NCBI RefSeq assembly: GCF_003710905.1
Contig: NZ_RHHV01000005.1
Span: forward strand, 620,001 to 684,000
Reading direction: 5' to 3'
DNA from: Brevibacillus parabrevis
GTDB lineage: Bacteria > Bacillota > Bacilli > Brevibacillales > Brevibacillaceae
DNA: 64,000 bases
Part shown: positions 32,332 to 40,889 of the stretch, one piece after another
Position numbering within the stretch: position 1 is the first letter of the stretch
Layout of the letters: each line of letters starts with the position of its first letter
Notes under the pieces: model-generated
Database searches by the model: none
Told to the model about the DNA's origin: nothing
Seen by the model: the letters and a program-made list of their open reading frames with translations, nothing else
Made by a program: the position numbers and the translations under genes

Positions 32332-35300
32332 ATGAAAAAACAGGTGATCAGCTTAGGGTTAGCGTTGGTTTTGCTTCCCGTAACAACCGTGAATCAGACG
32401 CAGGCAGACGTGTTCGCTTCTGGCGACTCCGCTGTTCTGCCGCGTGTGGTCATGCAGGATTTGGCGGAAATGAAGCAGCCATTACATACAAGTCATTCAG
32501 CAGAGACGGCAGGGAGCGGACAGCGGGCAAGCAGCGCCAATGAGTGGCAGCGCTCGGAGTCGGTTCCACTGGGCGAACAAGCTGTGCAAGCGCAAGTGTC
32601 CACCCTGGAGATGATCGAGGCTGGCCGTGCCTGGCAGGAAGCAGGCGTCAAAGGGGAAGGGATGCTCGTCTCCGTCATCGATACAGGAGTGAACCCGCGC
32701 CATCCTGACTTGCCAGCGCCGCACGACAAGCGGTTGGCGGTGCAAAAGTCCGGTTCGGCCCAAAAGGTGATTCCAGGCTTCAACTGGGCGGACCGCAACC
32801 AGACGACGGAAGATGTCGCCGAATCCCAACACGGCATCCACGTGGCCGGGATCATCGCCGCCAACGGGAAAATCAAAGGAGTTGCACCGGAAGCGCAAAT
32901 CATGAGCCAGAAAGTCTTTTCCAACTATCAGGGGGAAGTGCCTGGCCTCAGTGAGTCCATCCTGTTTGCGATCAACGACTCGATCACGAAAAAAGCGGAC
33001 GTCATCAACCTCAGTCTCGGCTCCTCTGCCGGATACGTGGATGAGTCAAACGTCGAGCAGATGGCCGTGAAAAAAGCCGTCGACAATGGCGTGATCGTCG
33101 TGGCTGCTGCGGGGAATGACTCTTATTTTGGCAGTGACAAAGTTCGGGCGCAAAACCCGGACGTGGCGATGATCGGTTCTCCCGGGCTCAGTCCGGACGC
33201 GTTTTCCGTTGCTTCTGTCAACGCGACGACACTTGCGGGCAACAGCTTTTCCGTCCAGGGTGTATCAGGGCTGGAACGAGTCGTATACTTGCCGGGGCAC
33301 GTGGAGAGCGGGGCAGCGCTCAATCCGGTCGTGTCTCTCCTGAAGCCGTATCCGCTCGTCTACATGGGCAAAGGCAAAAAAGAAGACTACAACGTCTCGG
33401 TCAAGGAAAAAATCGTGCTGCTGGAGCGCGGCGACATTTCTTTTGACGAAAAGCTGCGCCTGGCGAAGGCGGCGGGTGCTGTCGGCGCGATCATTTACAA
33501 CAACGAGTCAGGGCCGCTGATTATTAGCGCGGAGCATTTGAAGCAAATTCCTGCCGTCGCTGTGCTCAAGCAGATGGGGGAGCAGCTGGCGCAGGCAGTG
33601 AAAAAAGGCAAAAAAGTAACGGTCACCTTCAATGGCGAATACGCGCAAAATCCGATGCCGTACCCGGATGGCGGAACGATTTCCGGCTTCTCTTCCTGGG
33701 GACCGACTCCCGATCTGCAATTCAAGCCGGAGATTGCGGCACCGGGCGGAGGCATTTTGTCGCTTGTGCGCGATTCGGAGTACGCCGTGAAAAGCGGAAC
33801 CTCGATGGCGACGCCGCACGTGGCGGGCGGGATGGCGCTGCTCAAGCAAGCGTATCAAAAGCAAGGGCGCAACCTGCAAGGACGGGCTTTGGTGGAAACG
33901 TTGAAAGCAGCGGCGATGAACACGGCCGAGCCTGTGCTCGATCCGCGAGGGAGCGTGGCTGCATCCGACAAGGCCAAGGTGAAAAAGGTTCCGTACAGCC
34001 CGCGCGTGCAAGGAGCGGGCTTGATGCAAATCGCCAAGGCGATCCAGACTCCGGCGGTAGTCGTAGACGCGAAAGGAAAAGCAGGCGTCTCGCTCGGAGA
34101 GATCAGTCAGACGACGACATTTTCGCTGTTTGTCGATAACAAGTTTGGGAAAAAGCCGCTGACGTATCAGATTCAAGATGAGTTCGGCGTCATGACCGAT
34201 TTGCGCAAGGATGGCCTGAATATGCTTACGGAAACCGCTCTGGAAGGGGCACAGCTGCGTTTTTCCGCACAAAAGGTAACCGTGGAGCCAGGGAAGCGAG
34301 CCGAGGTCAAAGTGACGCTGGCGATTCCTCAGACAGCAGCGCGCAACCAGTTTGCGGAAGGATTCATCGCCTTTTTGCCGGAGGAGAAAGCGCTGCCTGT
34401 CTTGCGCGTGCCGTATTTCGGCTTTTTCGGGGACTGGGATGAACCGCGGATCATGGATCAGCCCGTGTGGGAGGCTGGCAGCCAGGAAAAGCGCACGGGC
34501 GTCAAAACAACCTGGTTCCACGATAAACGCAATGACAAATGGCGTTACCGCGATTATTTGGGCGTGACGGGTGCCAAAGATGACGGCACGGCACAGATTG
34601 ATCCGAACCAGATTGCGTTTTCGCCAAACGGAGATGGACATTACGATATCGCCGCTCCTTCGATTACGTTTTTGCGCAACGCCCGTCAAGTGATCGTGGA
34701 GGTCATCGACCAGTCAGGCAAGCCGGTACGGACACTTGTGCGCGATGAAAAAATCAGCAAGTACGACCAGTCCAAGCTGGGAACGCCTTATTACTACACG
34801 GAACGGGAAGCGTGGAGCTGGGATGGCAAAATCTTTTCCCCGCAAAAAGGCAGCTATGTGCAAGCGCCAGACGGAGCGTACCAGTTTTTGATCAAGGCAA
34901 AGATCGACGGCAGGCAAACGAATTGGCAGACGATGACACTGCCGATTCGCGTAGACACGAAACCGCCTGTCGTGACCGCGTCTGTCTCCGGCAACAAAGT
35001 GCAGTGGAGCAGCCGGGACAAAGATGTGCAAGGCTATTTGCTGTACGTGAACGGCAAGAAAGTAGGCGGGCCGTACTCCGCGAAAATTACGAGTACGCTG
35101 GTCAACCAGCCGGAGAAAAAAATCAGCGTAGTGGCCTTTGACTACGCCGGAAACATCGGTGTGGCGAATGTAAACGGCAAGAGCGATACGGTGCCGCCGT
35201 TCGTAGAATTTCCGGATGACCTGTTCAGCTATTTGAAAATATCGAAGCAGCCGGATGTCGCCTTGCGCGGGAAGGTAGCAGGCGAGGAGCTGCTCGACCG

Positions 35301-36096
35301 AGTTCGTTTATCCATCAACAAAACACCTGTGAAGCTGGAGGCAGACGGTTCGTTCGAAACGATCCTGAGACTGCAAGAAGGATTGAACTACGTCGTCTAC
35401 AGCGCTGCTGACATGTACGGCAATACAAGGCAGTTCACGCAGCGCGTCATCGTCGATACAAGCCCGCCGATGCTGCAGCTGCAAAACGACGGCTCCGAGG
35501 ACATTCAGTTTGACCCGGCAACGAAAACGATGCTCGTGCCGATTCGCTTCATGTACCGCGATCAAACGTACAAGGGGCAGGCGAGCGTCAACGGACAGAT
35601 CGTTTCCAACTTCGAGGAAGACCAGTTGGAAATACCTGTGCACAAAAATTTGACGCACGTTTTGCCGATGAAGCAAGGAGAGAACCGCGTCCTGATCGAA
35701 GGAAAAGACGGGGCAGGCAATCAAAGCTCGCTGCTGCTATACGCGTACGTGGATGCAAGCGCTGGAACGGTCGTGCTCACCTTGGGAGAGCAACGGCTGA
35801 ACTATCGGGCGAGAACGGTAGCCGCGCCTACGATTCAATTGATGAAACAACAAGTGGAGAGCCAGGAAGGCGAGACGCTGCCGATCGAAGGCAAGGTGAC
35901 AGGTGCAGGCCCCGTCCATGTGCAAGTCATGTACAAAGAGCAGCCGATTGCTGCGGATGTGAATGACCGTGGAGGGTTCCGCCTGGTGCTGAATCGGGTG
36001 GAGGAAGGGAAGCAAAAGCTGACTGTGATCGCAACCGACTCGCTGGGACGTGAAGTGCGCGCCGAAATGAACGTGATCGGCAAAAGGAAGCAGTAA
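32332..36096 (+). CDS. Secreted multidomain subtilisin-like serine protease
   Basis: 1254-residue S8 peptidase with a signal peptide (KKQVISLGLALVLLPVTTVNQTQA). The catalytic triad is Asp117 (SVIDTGVNP), His167 (SQHGIHVAG) and Ser491 (SGTSMATPHVAGG), with oxyanion Asn262 (AAAGNDS). A protease-associated (PA) domain lies between Asn262 and Ser491 (about 325-440), as in Vpr, lactocepin and C5a peptidase. A Fn3-like domain follows near 590-700, then three or more Ig/FlgD-like beta modules to the end. There is no LPXTG or SLH anchor, so it is probably released or loosely wall-bound. Start ATG 32332 follows AAGGGGGC. It may process extracellular proteins for nutrition. Confidence 0.9.
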   Translation: MKKQVISLGLALVLLPVTTVNQTQADVFASGDSAVLPRVVMQDLAEMKQPLHTSHSAETAGSGQRASSANEWQRSESVPLGEQAVQAQVSTLEMIEAGRAWQEAGVKGEGMLVSVIDTGVNPRHPDLPAPHDKRLAVQKSGSAQKVIPGFNWADRNQTTEDVAESQHGIHVAGIIAANGKIKGVAPEAQIMSQKVFSNYQGEVPGLSESILFAINDSITKKADVINLSLGSSAGYVDESNVEQMAVKKAVDNGVIVVAAAGNDSYFGSDKVRAQNPDVAMIGSPGLSPDAFSVASVNATTLAGNSFSVQGVSGLERVVYLPGHVESGAALNPVVSLLKPYPLVYMGKGKKEDYNVSVKEKIVLLERGDISFDEKLRLAKAAGAVGAIIYNNESGPLIISAEHLKQIPAVAVLKQMGEQLAQAVKKGKKVTVTFNGEYAQNPMPYPDGGTISGFSSWGPTPDLQFKPEIAAPGGGILSLVRDSEYAVKSGTSMATPHVAGGMALLKQAYQKQGRNLQGRALVETLKAAAMNTAEPVLDPRGSVAASDKAKVKKVPYSPRVQGAGLMQIAKAIQTPAVVVDAKGKAGVSLGEISQTTTFSLFVDNKFGKKPLTYQIQDEFGVMTDLRKDGLNMLTETALEGAQLRFSAQKVTVEPGKRAEVKVTLAIPQTAARNQFAEGFIAFLPEEKALPVLRVPYFGFFGDWDEPRIMDQPVWEAGSQEKRTGVKTTWFHDKRNDKWRYRDYLGVTGAKDDGTAQIDPNQIAFSPNGDGHYDIAAPSITFLRNARQVIVEVIDQSGKPVRTLVRDEKISKYDQSKLGTPYYYTEREAWSWDGKIFSPQKGSYVQAPDGAYQFLIKAKIDGRQTNWQTMTLPIRVDTKPPVVTASVSGNKVQWSSRDKDVQGYLLYVNGKKVGGPYSAKITSTLVNQPEKKISVVAFDYAGNIGVANVNGKSDTVPPFVEFPDDLFSYLKISKQPDVALRGKVAGEELLDRVRLSINKTPVKLEADGSFETILRLQEGLNYVVYSAADMYGNTRQFTQRVIVDTSPPMLQLQNDGSEDIQFDPATKTMLVPIRFMYRDQTYKGQASVNGQIVSNFEEDQLEIPVHKNLTHVLPMKQGENRVLIEGKDGAGNQSSLLLYAYVDASAGTVVLTLGEQRLNYRARTVAAPTIQLMKQQVESQEGETLPIEGKVTGAGPVHVQVMYKEQPIAADVNDRGGFRLVLNRVEEGKQKLTVIATDSLGREVRAEMNVIGKRKQ

Positions 36097-36101
36097 GGAT
36101 G

Positions 36102-36145
36102 GCCCGGCGCAGCGAATTATCGCTGCAGCCGGGCTTGCTGCTTTA
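36102..36145 (+). terminator. Strong hairpin after the protease gene
   Basis: GCCCGGCGCAGCG / CGCTGCAGCCGGGC (36102-36135) with a single bulge, followed by only a weak T-rich tract. Probable terminator. Confidence 0.55.
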
Positions 36146-36161
36146 GGGGGAAACAAATTCG

Positions 36162-36557
36162 ATGTTTTATCACGGAATCAAGTGGGAATATGTTAGAAAA
36201 GAGTATCCACTGCTCTCGCCCAGACGAATTGCCGGGAAAAACGGCAAGGCGCAATGCATGGATCGGCTGCACCTGCTTCAGCAGTTCGGACTGGAGCCTG
36301 TCCATTTGCTCGAAGCAGACGATAGCTATCCGGATGAGCGCTGTATAGCAGAGTGTCTCGCATTTGGCGATACTGTTTTTGCATTTGAGCGGCTCAGTTT
36401 GCCGATGTGGCAGCTAAGCCGGCATGAGGTAGGCGTAGAAGTGTTGGATCTGCGTACGTGCTCGGCTATCTATACCAAAAGGCATGATGCAAAAGTATGG
36501 GAATTATTTCCGGGAGTTCGGCGGATAAGTGACCTTTTGCCTATGAAGTTTTTGTGA
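36162..36557 (+). CDS. Hypothetical protein (131 aa)
   Basis: Soluble 131-residue protein with no motif I recognise. It contains scattered Cys residues (CMDRLHLLQQ, DERCIAECLAFG, DLRTCSAIYTK), acidic and hydrophobic stretches, and no signal peptide or membrane helix. Start ATG 36162 has TAGGGGGAAA upstream. It lies between the subtilase and the CheX-like gene, 80 nt from the latter, and shares their direction, but no functional link can be shown. Confidence 0.6.
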   Translation: MFYHGIKWEYVRKEYPLLSPRRIAGKNGKAQCMDRLHLLQQFGLEPVHLLEADDSYPDERCIAECLAFGDTVFAFERLSLPMWQLSRHEVGVEVLDLRTCSAIYTKRHDAKVWELFPGVRRISDLLPMKFL

Positions 36558-36636
36558 TAGTCTTGCATCTGCCAAATATCGACATTATGATAGTCCTATA
36601 GCAGAGATAATTGCCCGGGAAAGGAAGAGATCGCAA

Positions 36637-37095
36637 ATGATAGTCAAATACCTAGATCCATTTCTTGAATCAGCCTCCTCTGTGATTCAACAGGTATGTA
36701 ACGTAGGCATTTCGCGTGGGGAATTGGCTGAGAAGGAGTGGAGCAATGCGGAGGGTCACACCTGGATTCGGATCGGGATGACAGGGCAATTGCAAGGAGA
36801 CGTGTTTTTTGGTCTGCAAGAGGATTTGGCTTTGCGCATTGTCTCTGCCATGATGGGTGGTTTTCCGGTGCAGGAGATGGACGAGTTGGGGAAGAGCGCC
36901 ATATCCGAGCTGGGGAACATGATCTCAGGCAACGCCAGCACCTTGCTATCCAATAACGGTGTGATTGTCGACATTACGCCTCCGTTGTTCGTGCATCATC
37001 AAGATTTGAAAGACGTGACGGGAACAGCGCTTACGGCCCCTCTCGATCTGCATGACATGGGCCGATTGGAAATTCAAATTATCGTGATTCGGTAA
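36637..37095 (+). CDS. CheX-like chemotaxis phosphatase-type protein
   Basis: 152-residue protein of the CheX/CheC fold. The signature helix SAISELGNMISGNASTLL contains the Glu91-x-x-Asn94 pair used by CheX and CheC to remove phosphate from CheY-P. The start MIVKYLDPFLESASSVIQQV is the usual CheX beginning. Start ATG 36637 follows GGAAAGGAAGAG. There are no che or fla genes nearby, so the partner response regulator must be elsewhere. A CheX-like domain can also serve non-chemotaxis phosphorelays. Confidence 0.8.
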   Translation: MIVKYLDPFLESASSVIQQVCNVGISRGELAEKEWSNAEGHTWIRIGMTGQLQGDVFFGLQEDLALRIVSAMMGGFPVQEMDELGKSAISELGNMISGNASTLLSNNGVIVDITPPLFVHHQDLKDVTGTALTAPLDLHDMGRLEIQIIVIR

Positions 37096-37122
37096 AAGGC
37101 GGCAGCGGCCGTCTTTTTTTGT
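37094..37122 (+). terminator. Terminator of the cheX-like gene
   Basis: AAGGCGGC-AGCG-GCCGTCTT followed by TTTTT. Confidence 0.75.
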
Positions 37123-37241
37123 TTTAGAAGGAGAAACGAATCTATTATCTGAAATATAAAAAAACATAAAATATTTTTTGATTGTATAGATGATTTTTTT
37201 TAGATGGTGTATTGTTGGAATTAGTAAGGGGGTAGGAGTGT

Positions 37242-38105
37242 TTGTCATATGTAAAACAACTGCTTGGGATGTTCTTCCTGGTCATCGTCGTCTGTGGCGG
37301 GCCATTTATGCTATATACGGTCAAGGAAGAGATCGTATTCGCACCGGAAGAAATCGTTGTCCACTCTGTCTTTTTGATCCAGCAGATCGCGAGTGGTTCT
37401 CTCGGCACCTACTACTTGGGGGAAAATGAGAGAAGCATCGCGGAGGATATCGTCCCGTTTGCCATGAATACGTTTAAGCTCTTGTTTTCCAGCGTCAGCA
37501 TTGCTGTGGTGGCCAGTCTGGTATTCGGCTTGTTTTTGCAGCGCTTTCGCATGGTTCGCCAGTTGCAAAAGGTTCTGAATCTTGTTGCCACGATTCCCGA
37601 TTTTATTCTGATTTTTATGTCGATTTTGGCAGCAGTCGGATTTTACAAGCTGACGAATATTCGCATCATCACCTTGTCGCCTACCAGCGACTCCGCCAAT
37701 GACTGGTTCCCGATGACGCTGCTCGCGATCGGGCCGACGATTTTCCTGATGAAAGTAATCAGTCTGAAATACGTGCAAATCGGCGGCGAAGATTACATTA
37801 AGACAGCGCTTGCAAAAGGGATGGGCATTTGGCATGTACTGACCCACCACGTATACAAAAACATCAAGCCGTTTCTCGTGGCCGATTTGAAAAAGACGAT
37901 TGCGATTACTGTCGCAAACTTGTTCATCGTGGAATATTTGCTCAACGTCGTCGGTCTTACCCGCTTTATTTTCAGCAAGGACGGGGGCTATCAGTTCAAT
38001 GCCGCGGTCATGGGGCTGCTGGGCATCATTTTGCTCTCGATTCTGGTCTATGTGCTCATCCGCGCGGTGCTGTACCTGTTCGAACGGGTAGCCGTGTACA
38101 AATAA
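37242..38105 (+). CDS. ABC transporter permease (Opp/Dpp-like, first of a pair)
   Basis: 287-residue membrane protein of the binding-protein-dependent permease family. An N-terminal helix and extracytoplasmic segment are followed by about five helices and a clear ATPase-coupling EAA loop (DYIKTALAKGMGIWHVLTHH). The start is a TTG at 37242, chosen because GGGGG and AGGAG stand just upstream; ATG 37269 would remove part of helix 1. It lies 34 nt before a second permease. No substrate-binding protein or ATPase gene accompanies the pair, so substrate and energy source are unknown. Confidence 0.8.
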   Translation: MSYVKQLLGMFFLVIVVCGGPFMLYTVKEEIVFAPEEIVVHSVFLIQQIASGSLGTYYLGENERSIAEDIVPFAMNTFKLLFSSVSIAVVASLVFGLFLQRFRMVRQLQKVLNLVATIPDFILIFMSILAAVGFYKLTNIRIITLSPTSDSANDWFPMTLLAIGPTIFLMKVISLKYVQIGGEDYIKTALAKGMGIWHVLTHHVYKNIKPFLVADLKKTIAITVANLFIVEYLLNVVGLTRFIFSKDGGYQFNAAVMGLLGIILLSILVYVLIRAVLYLFERVAVYK

Positions 38106-38139
38106 CGCGATGTTTCGTCGTAACGAGTGAGGTTTTTCT

Positions 38140-39063
38140 ATGCAAAAAGGATTCAACTGGTCTTTGTGGACGGGGAGCATCCTCGTGGTGCTGCTCCTGA
38201 TCCTCGGTGTGCTCGGGCCGTATATGGCTCCCTATGAGCTGGACTATCAGGAAAAGCTGCGCAACGAGGTCGTAAACGGCAAAACCATCATCATCGCACC
38301 GCCATTGCCGCCGTCTGAGGCTCACTGGCTGGGAACGGACAAATGGGGATACGATCTGCTCACACTGTTGTTGCACGGCGCTCCTTATACTGTTTTTGTC
38401 ACGCTGGCGGTGGCTGCTGTGCGCCTGTTGATCGGGACGTTTCTCGGACTGTATATCGGCATTCAGGACAAGCCGCAGCGCTGGTGGCTCGCCATCGAAA
38501 ACGCCTGGAGCTACATGCCGATCTTCATCCCCGTCTACTTTTTGCTCAAAGGCATCAATATCAATCCATTGACGCCGACATCGACGCTTGTCCTGTTTTT
38601 CATCGTGCTTGTCGGAGTGCTGGGAGCGCCTTCTGTGGCTTCTTCCATCCGTCAAAAGACAGAACAGATCAAGGAATCGCAATACGTCCTGGCGGCTACC
38701 TCGTTGGGAGCGGGACGCGAGCAAATCATTTTCCGGCATATTCTCCCGCACTTGAAAGAGCAGATCATTATTATTTTGGTGACAGAAATGGTCGCCATCA
38801 TGACCTTGATGGGACTTTTGGGGATGTTTGACCTGTTTGTCGGCGGGACGAAAATGACGATGGACCCCGTCCTTTTCCACTCGATCACGCATGAGTGGGC
38901 AGGGCTGCTCGGAGCGTACCGGGGGTTTGTTTACAGCAATTACACCTGGATTTTCCTGACGCCGCTGGTTGCTTTCGTGATCGCAATCGGTTCGTTCACG
39001 CTGTTGGCGAAGGGATTGCGCGAGAAGTTCGAACAGACGTATCATCGCACGCCGTTTATTTAA
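38140..39063 (+). CDS. ABC transporter permease (OppC/DppC-like, second of a pair)
   Basis: 307-residue permease with the OppC-type N-terminus (helix, then GPYMAPYELDYQEKLRNE and HWLGTDKWGYDLLTLLLHG). The sequence HWLGTD-x-x-G-x-D is the hallmark of OppC/DppC. The EAA loop is SQYVLAATSLGAGREQIIFR. It forms a heterodimer with the preceding permease (inference from pairing). The related families carry peptides, nickel or opines. The start has GAGTGAGG upstream and a terminator follows. Confidence 0.85.
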   Translation: MQKGFNWSLWTGSILVVLLLILGVLGPYMAPYELDYQEKLRNEVVNGKTIIIAPPLPPSEAHWLGTDKWGYDLLTLLLHGAPYTVFVTLAVAAVRLLIGTFLGLYIGIQDKPQRWWLAIENAWSYMPIFIPVYFLLKGININPLTPTSTLVLFFIVLVGVLGAPSVASSIRQKTEQIKESQYVLAATSLGAGREQIIFRHILPHLKEQIIIILVTEMVAIMTLMGLLGMFDLFVGGTKMTMDPVLFHSITHEWAGLLGAYRGFVYSNYTWIFLTPLVAFVIAIGSFTLLAKGLREKFEQTYHRTPFI

Positions 39064-39087
39064 CCGTAAAGATGATGGAGTTGATGG

Positions 39088-39115
39088 CCCCGGTCGTGAT
39101 GGATCGGGGTTTTTG
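39088..39115 (+). terminator. Terminator of the permease operon
   Basis: CCCCGGTC-GTGATG-GATCGGGG followed by TTTTT. Confidence 0.8.
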
Positions 39116-39430
39116 GTGTGGCTGTGCGCCCTGCTGGGACAGGTTTGCGAAGAACGCGGAAAAAGGAGGGGGAAAGAAGGGAGCAGCACACATGCTATGT
39201 GAATAGACTGAAGTGTCGGGGGCGGTGTTGGCCTTTGGGTTCCGGCGCCAGCCTCCCCAAGCGGGTAAGTACGCAAGCCTGTTTGGTCAAAGAGACAACC
39301 GGCAGACTGCCGACCAACATGATTTTTTCGGAAGTGGCGGGGATGGCTGGAGATGTTTCTTGTGTGGTGTTCGGAACCCATTGCCCATTTTGTGAATAGG
39401 ATGTAAGGCAAAAGCCTAAAATCCTTGAAA
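39116..39430. other. Intergenic region without recognisable gene
   Basis: About 315 bp between the permease terminator and the gerE promoter. Short open frames on both strands lack ribosome binding sites and recognisable protein sequence. Nothing else is seen. Confidence 0.4.
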
Positions 39431-39436
39431 TTCCGG

Positions 39437-39465
39437 CACCATCACCCACCCCCCATCATAGGATA
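39437..39465 (+). promoter_or_regulatory. Sigma-K-like promoter of gerE
   Basis: CACC (39437-39440), 16 bp, then CATAGGATA (39457-39465). This fits the mother-cell sigma-K consensus (AC at -35; CATAnnnTA at -10). gerE is a sigma-K gene in B. subtilis. Confidence 0.6.
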
Positions 39466-39525
39466 AGGTGACTCTGTAATCCCTCAACCTTGTTCCTGTA
39501 GAGCCCACAAGGAGGGGTGGCACGA

Positions 39526-39747
39526 TTGAAGGGTAGCGACCAAACCAAGCCGTTGTTAACGAATCGCGAAAGAGAAGTGTTTGAACTCTTGGTCCAAGAT
39601 AAGACAACCAAAGAGATTGCCGGACAACTCTTCATCAGCGAAAAGACTGTGCGCAATCACATCAGTAATGTCATGCAAAAATTAGGTGTCAAAGGTCGAT
39701 CTCAGGCAGTAGTCGAACTCGTTCGACTTGGTGAACTAGAGATTTGA
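39526..39747 (+). CDS. gerE: Sporulation transcription factor GerE
   Basis: 73-residue LuxR/FixJ-type DNA-binding protein consisting of only the helix-turn-helix domain. KPLLTNREREVFELLVQDKT, IAGQLFISEKTVRNHISNVM and KLGVKGRSQAVVELVRLGEL closely match B. subtilis GerE, which switches late coat genes in the mother cell. TTG 39526 fits best: AAGGAGGGG (39509-39517) is 8 nt upstream and the product begins MKGSDQTKP, like known GerE. A GTG at 39517 is the alternative. Position after sdhCAB is conserved. A decayed copy lies 1.15 kb downstream. Confidence 0.92.
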   Translation: MKGSDQTKPLLTNREREVFELLVQDKTTKEIAGQLFISEKTVRNHISNVMQKLGVKGRSQAVVELVRLGELEI

Positions 39748-39762
39748 ACCCAGTCCACCCAG

Positions 39763-39807
39763 CCTCCCTTTTCTTCCCATGGTCGGAAGGGAGGGTTTTT
39801 TATTTTT
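39763..39807 (+). terminator. gerE terminator
   Basis: CCTCCCTT...AAGGGAGG stem, followed by GTTTTTTATTTTT. Confidence 0.85.
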
Positions 39808-39926
39808 GGGGGAAGTCCAGTCAATACAAGCGATTTGGCACACAAGTCAGGCGTTTACTGGCTAGGCGAGAAAGCATAACGTTCACATTCTTCTTACACA
39901 ATGCGAAGGCAAAGTAGACAGCTTAC

Positions 39927-40358
39927 TTACGGTAACTGAATGCCATCCATTACTTCATCAAATGCCTTAGACCCATCGATTTGGGAGGAGAATGCAATGA
40001 CGTACCCATCAAGGTCTTTTATCACGATTTCTCGTGCGTTCCAAGGACGAATTACTGGTCCTTCGATTATTTCAGCATTCTTTGCGCGAACTTTCTGGTC
40101 AAGTGAATCAATGTCATTCGTTGAAAAATGAATGACAACACCGCCACTGTTAGCTGGTGAGGGCGCAGTCTTGTTTTGAATGAGAAGAATATCTTGGTAC
40201 TTCGTTCCCCGCAGATGAGCCATTACGACGGACCCATCACCGCCTGGCAGTTCAAACACAGACGAAAATCCCAGCGCTTCCCGATACCATTTTGTTGATT
40301 CCTCGACACTTTTCACTTCCAATTTGACGAACATAGGCATAATGTAAAAATCGGACAT
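39927..40358 (-). CDS. VOC family (glyoxalase/bleomycin-resistance-like) protein
   Basis: 143-residue protein of the vicinal oxygen chelate fold, with two beta-alpha-beta-beta-beta halves. The first half is VKLEVKSVEESTKWYREALGF, the second VVIHFSTNDIDSLDQKVRAK, ending REIVIKDLDGYVIAFSS. His and Glu residues suit metal binding. Possible roles are dioxygenase, glyoxalase or antibiotic binding; the sequence does not decide. AAAGGGG precedes ATG 40358. It separates gerE from its decayed copy, on the opposite strand. Confidence 0.75.
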   Translation of the reverse strand: MSDFYIMPMFVKLEVKSVEESTKWYREALGFSSVFELPGGDGSVVMAHLRGTKYQDILLIQNKTAPSPANSGGVVIHFSTNDIDSLDQKVRAKNAEIIEGPVIRPWNAREIVIKDLDGYVIAFSSQIDGSKAFDEVMDGIQLP

Positions 40359-40676
40359 AGCAGAAACCCCTTTCCCGTTGTGGTTGGAATGATTTAAATA
40401 AACGGTAAACGTTGACGCTTGCGTGAAAGCAAGGCTTTTTATGAAAACTATTTTGGGCAAAAAGAGGAAGATTGAACTGAATGCACGGATTTGCTAAGTG
40501 GGGATGGAGGGGATTGGGATAAATGGACAACCTGTGAGGTTCCGCTTGCAGCAATCTTTGCTGCCCCATTGTAAGCGTTCTGTGCTTTGGTAAAGAAGTT
40601 GCTCTGGGGTTTTACGAGCTGTTACGTTTGAACAGGGAGCAAAGAGTAGGAATGTTTTCGGAAGGTATTGTCGTGA
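40359..40676. other. Intergenic region
   Basis: 318 bp upstream of the VOC gene. I see no supported ORF. The GTTTACCGTTTATTTAAAT stretch near 40390-40410 (minus strand) is probably part of the VOC promoter region, but clear -35/-10 boxes are not evident. Confidence 0.35.
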
Positions 40677-40889
40677 CCACAAGGAGGGGTGGCACGATTG
40701 AAGGGTAGCGACCAAGCCAAGCCGTTGTGAACGAAATCCTTGGTTCAAGCTAAGAGAACGAAAGAGATTGTCAGCCAGTCTTCATCAGCGAAAAAAGACT
40801 GTGCGCAATCACATCAGTAATGTCATGCAAAAATTAAGTATCAAAGGTCGATCCGAGGCAGTAGTCGAACTCGTTTGACTTGGTGAACT
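40677..40889 (+). pseudogene. Degenerate second copy of gerE
   Basis: Nearly the same sequence as 39504-39741, beginning at CCACAAGGAGGGGTGGCACG and ending at CTTGGTGAACT. The copy keeps the ribosome binding site and TTG start but has a TGA after ten codons, loses about 20 nt in the LTNRER part, and has one further single-base deletion and two extra A residues after TCATCAGCGAAA. A CGA-to-TGA change lies near the end. The upstream sigma-K-like promoter is not included. It cannot make GerE. Confidence 0.9.

Noticed and set aside
39118-39399. Open frame between the permease terminator and gerE
   Set aside because: No ribosome binding site at its start and no recognisable sequence; lies in plain intergenic DNA.
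40677-40889. Second functional GerE
   Set aside because: In-frame TGA after ten codons, internal deletion and frameshifts exclude a working product.
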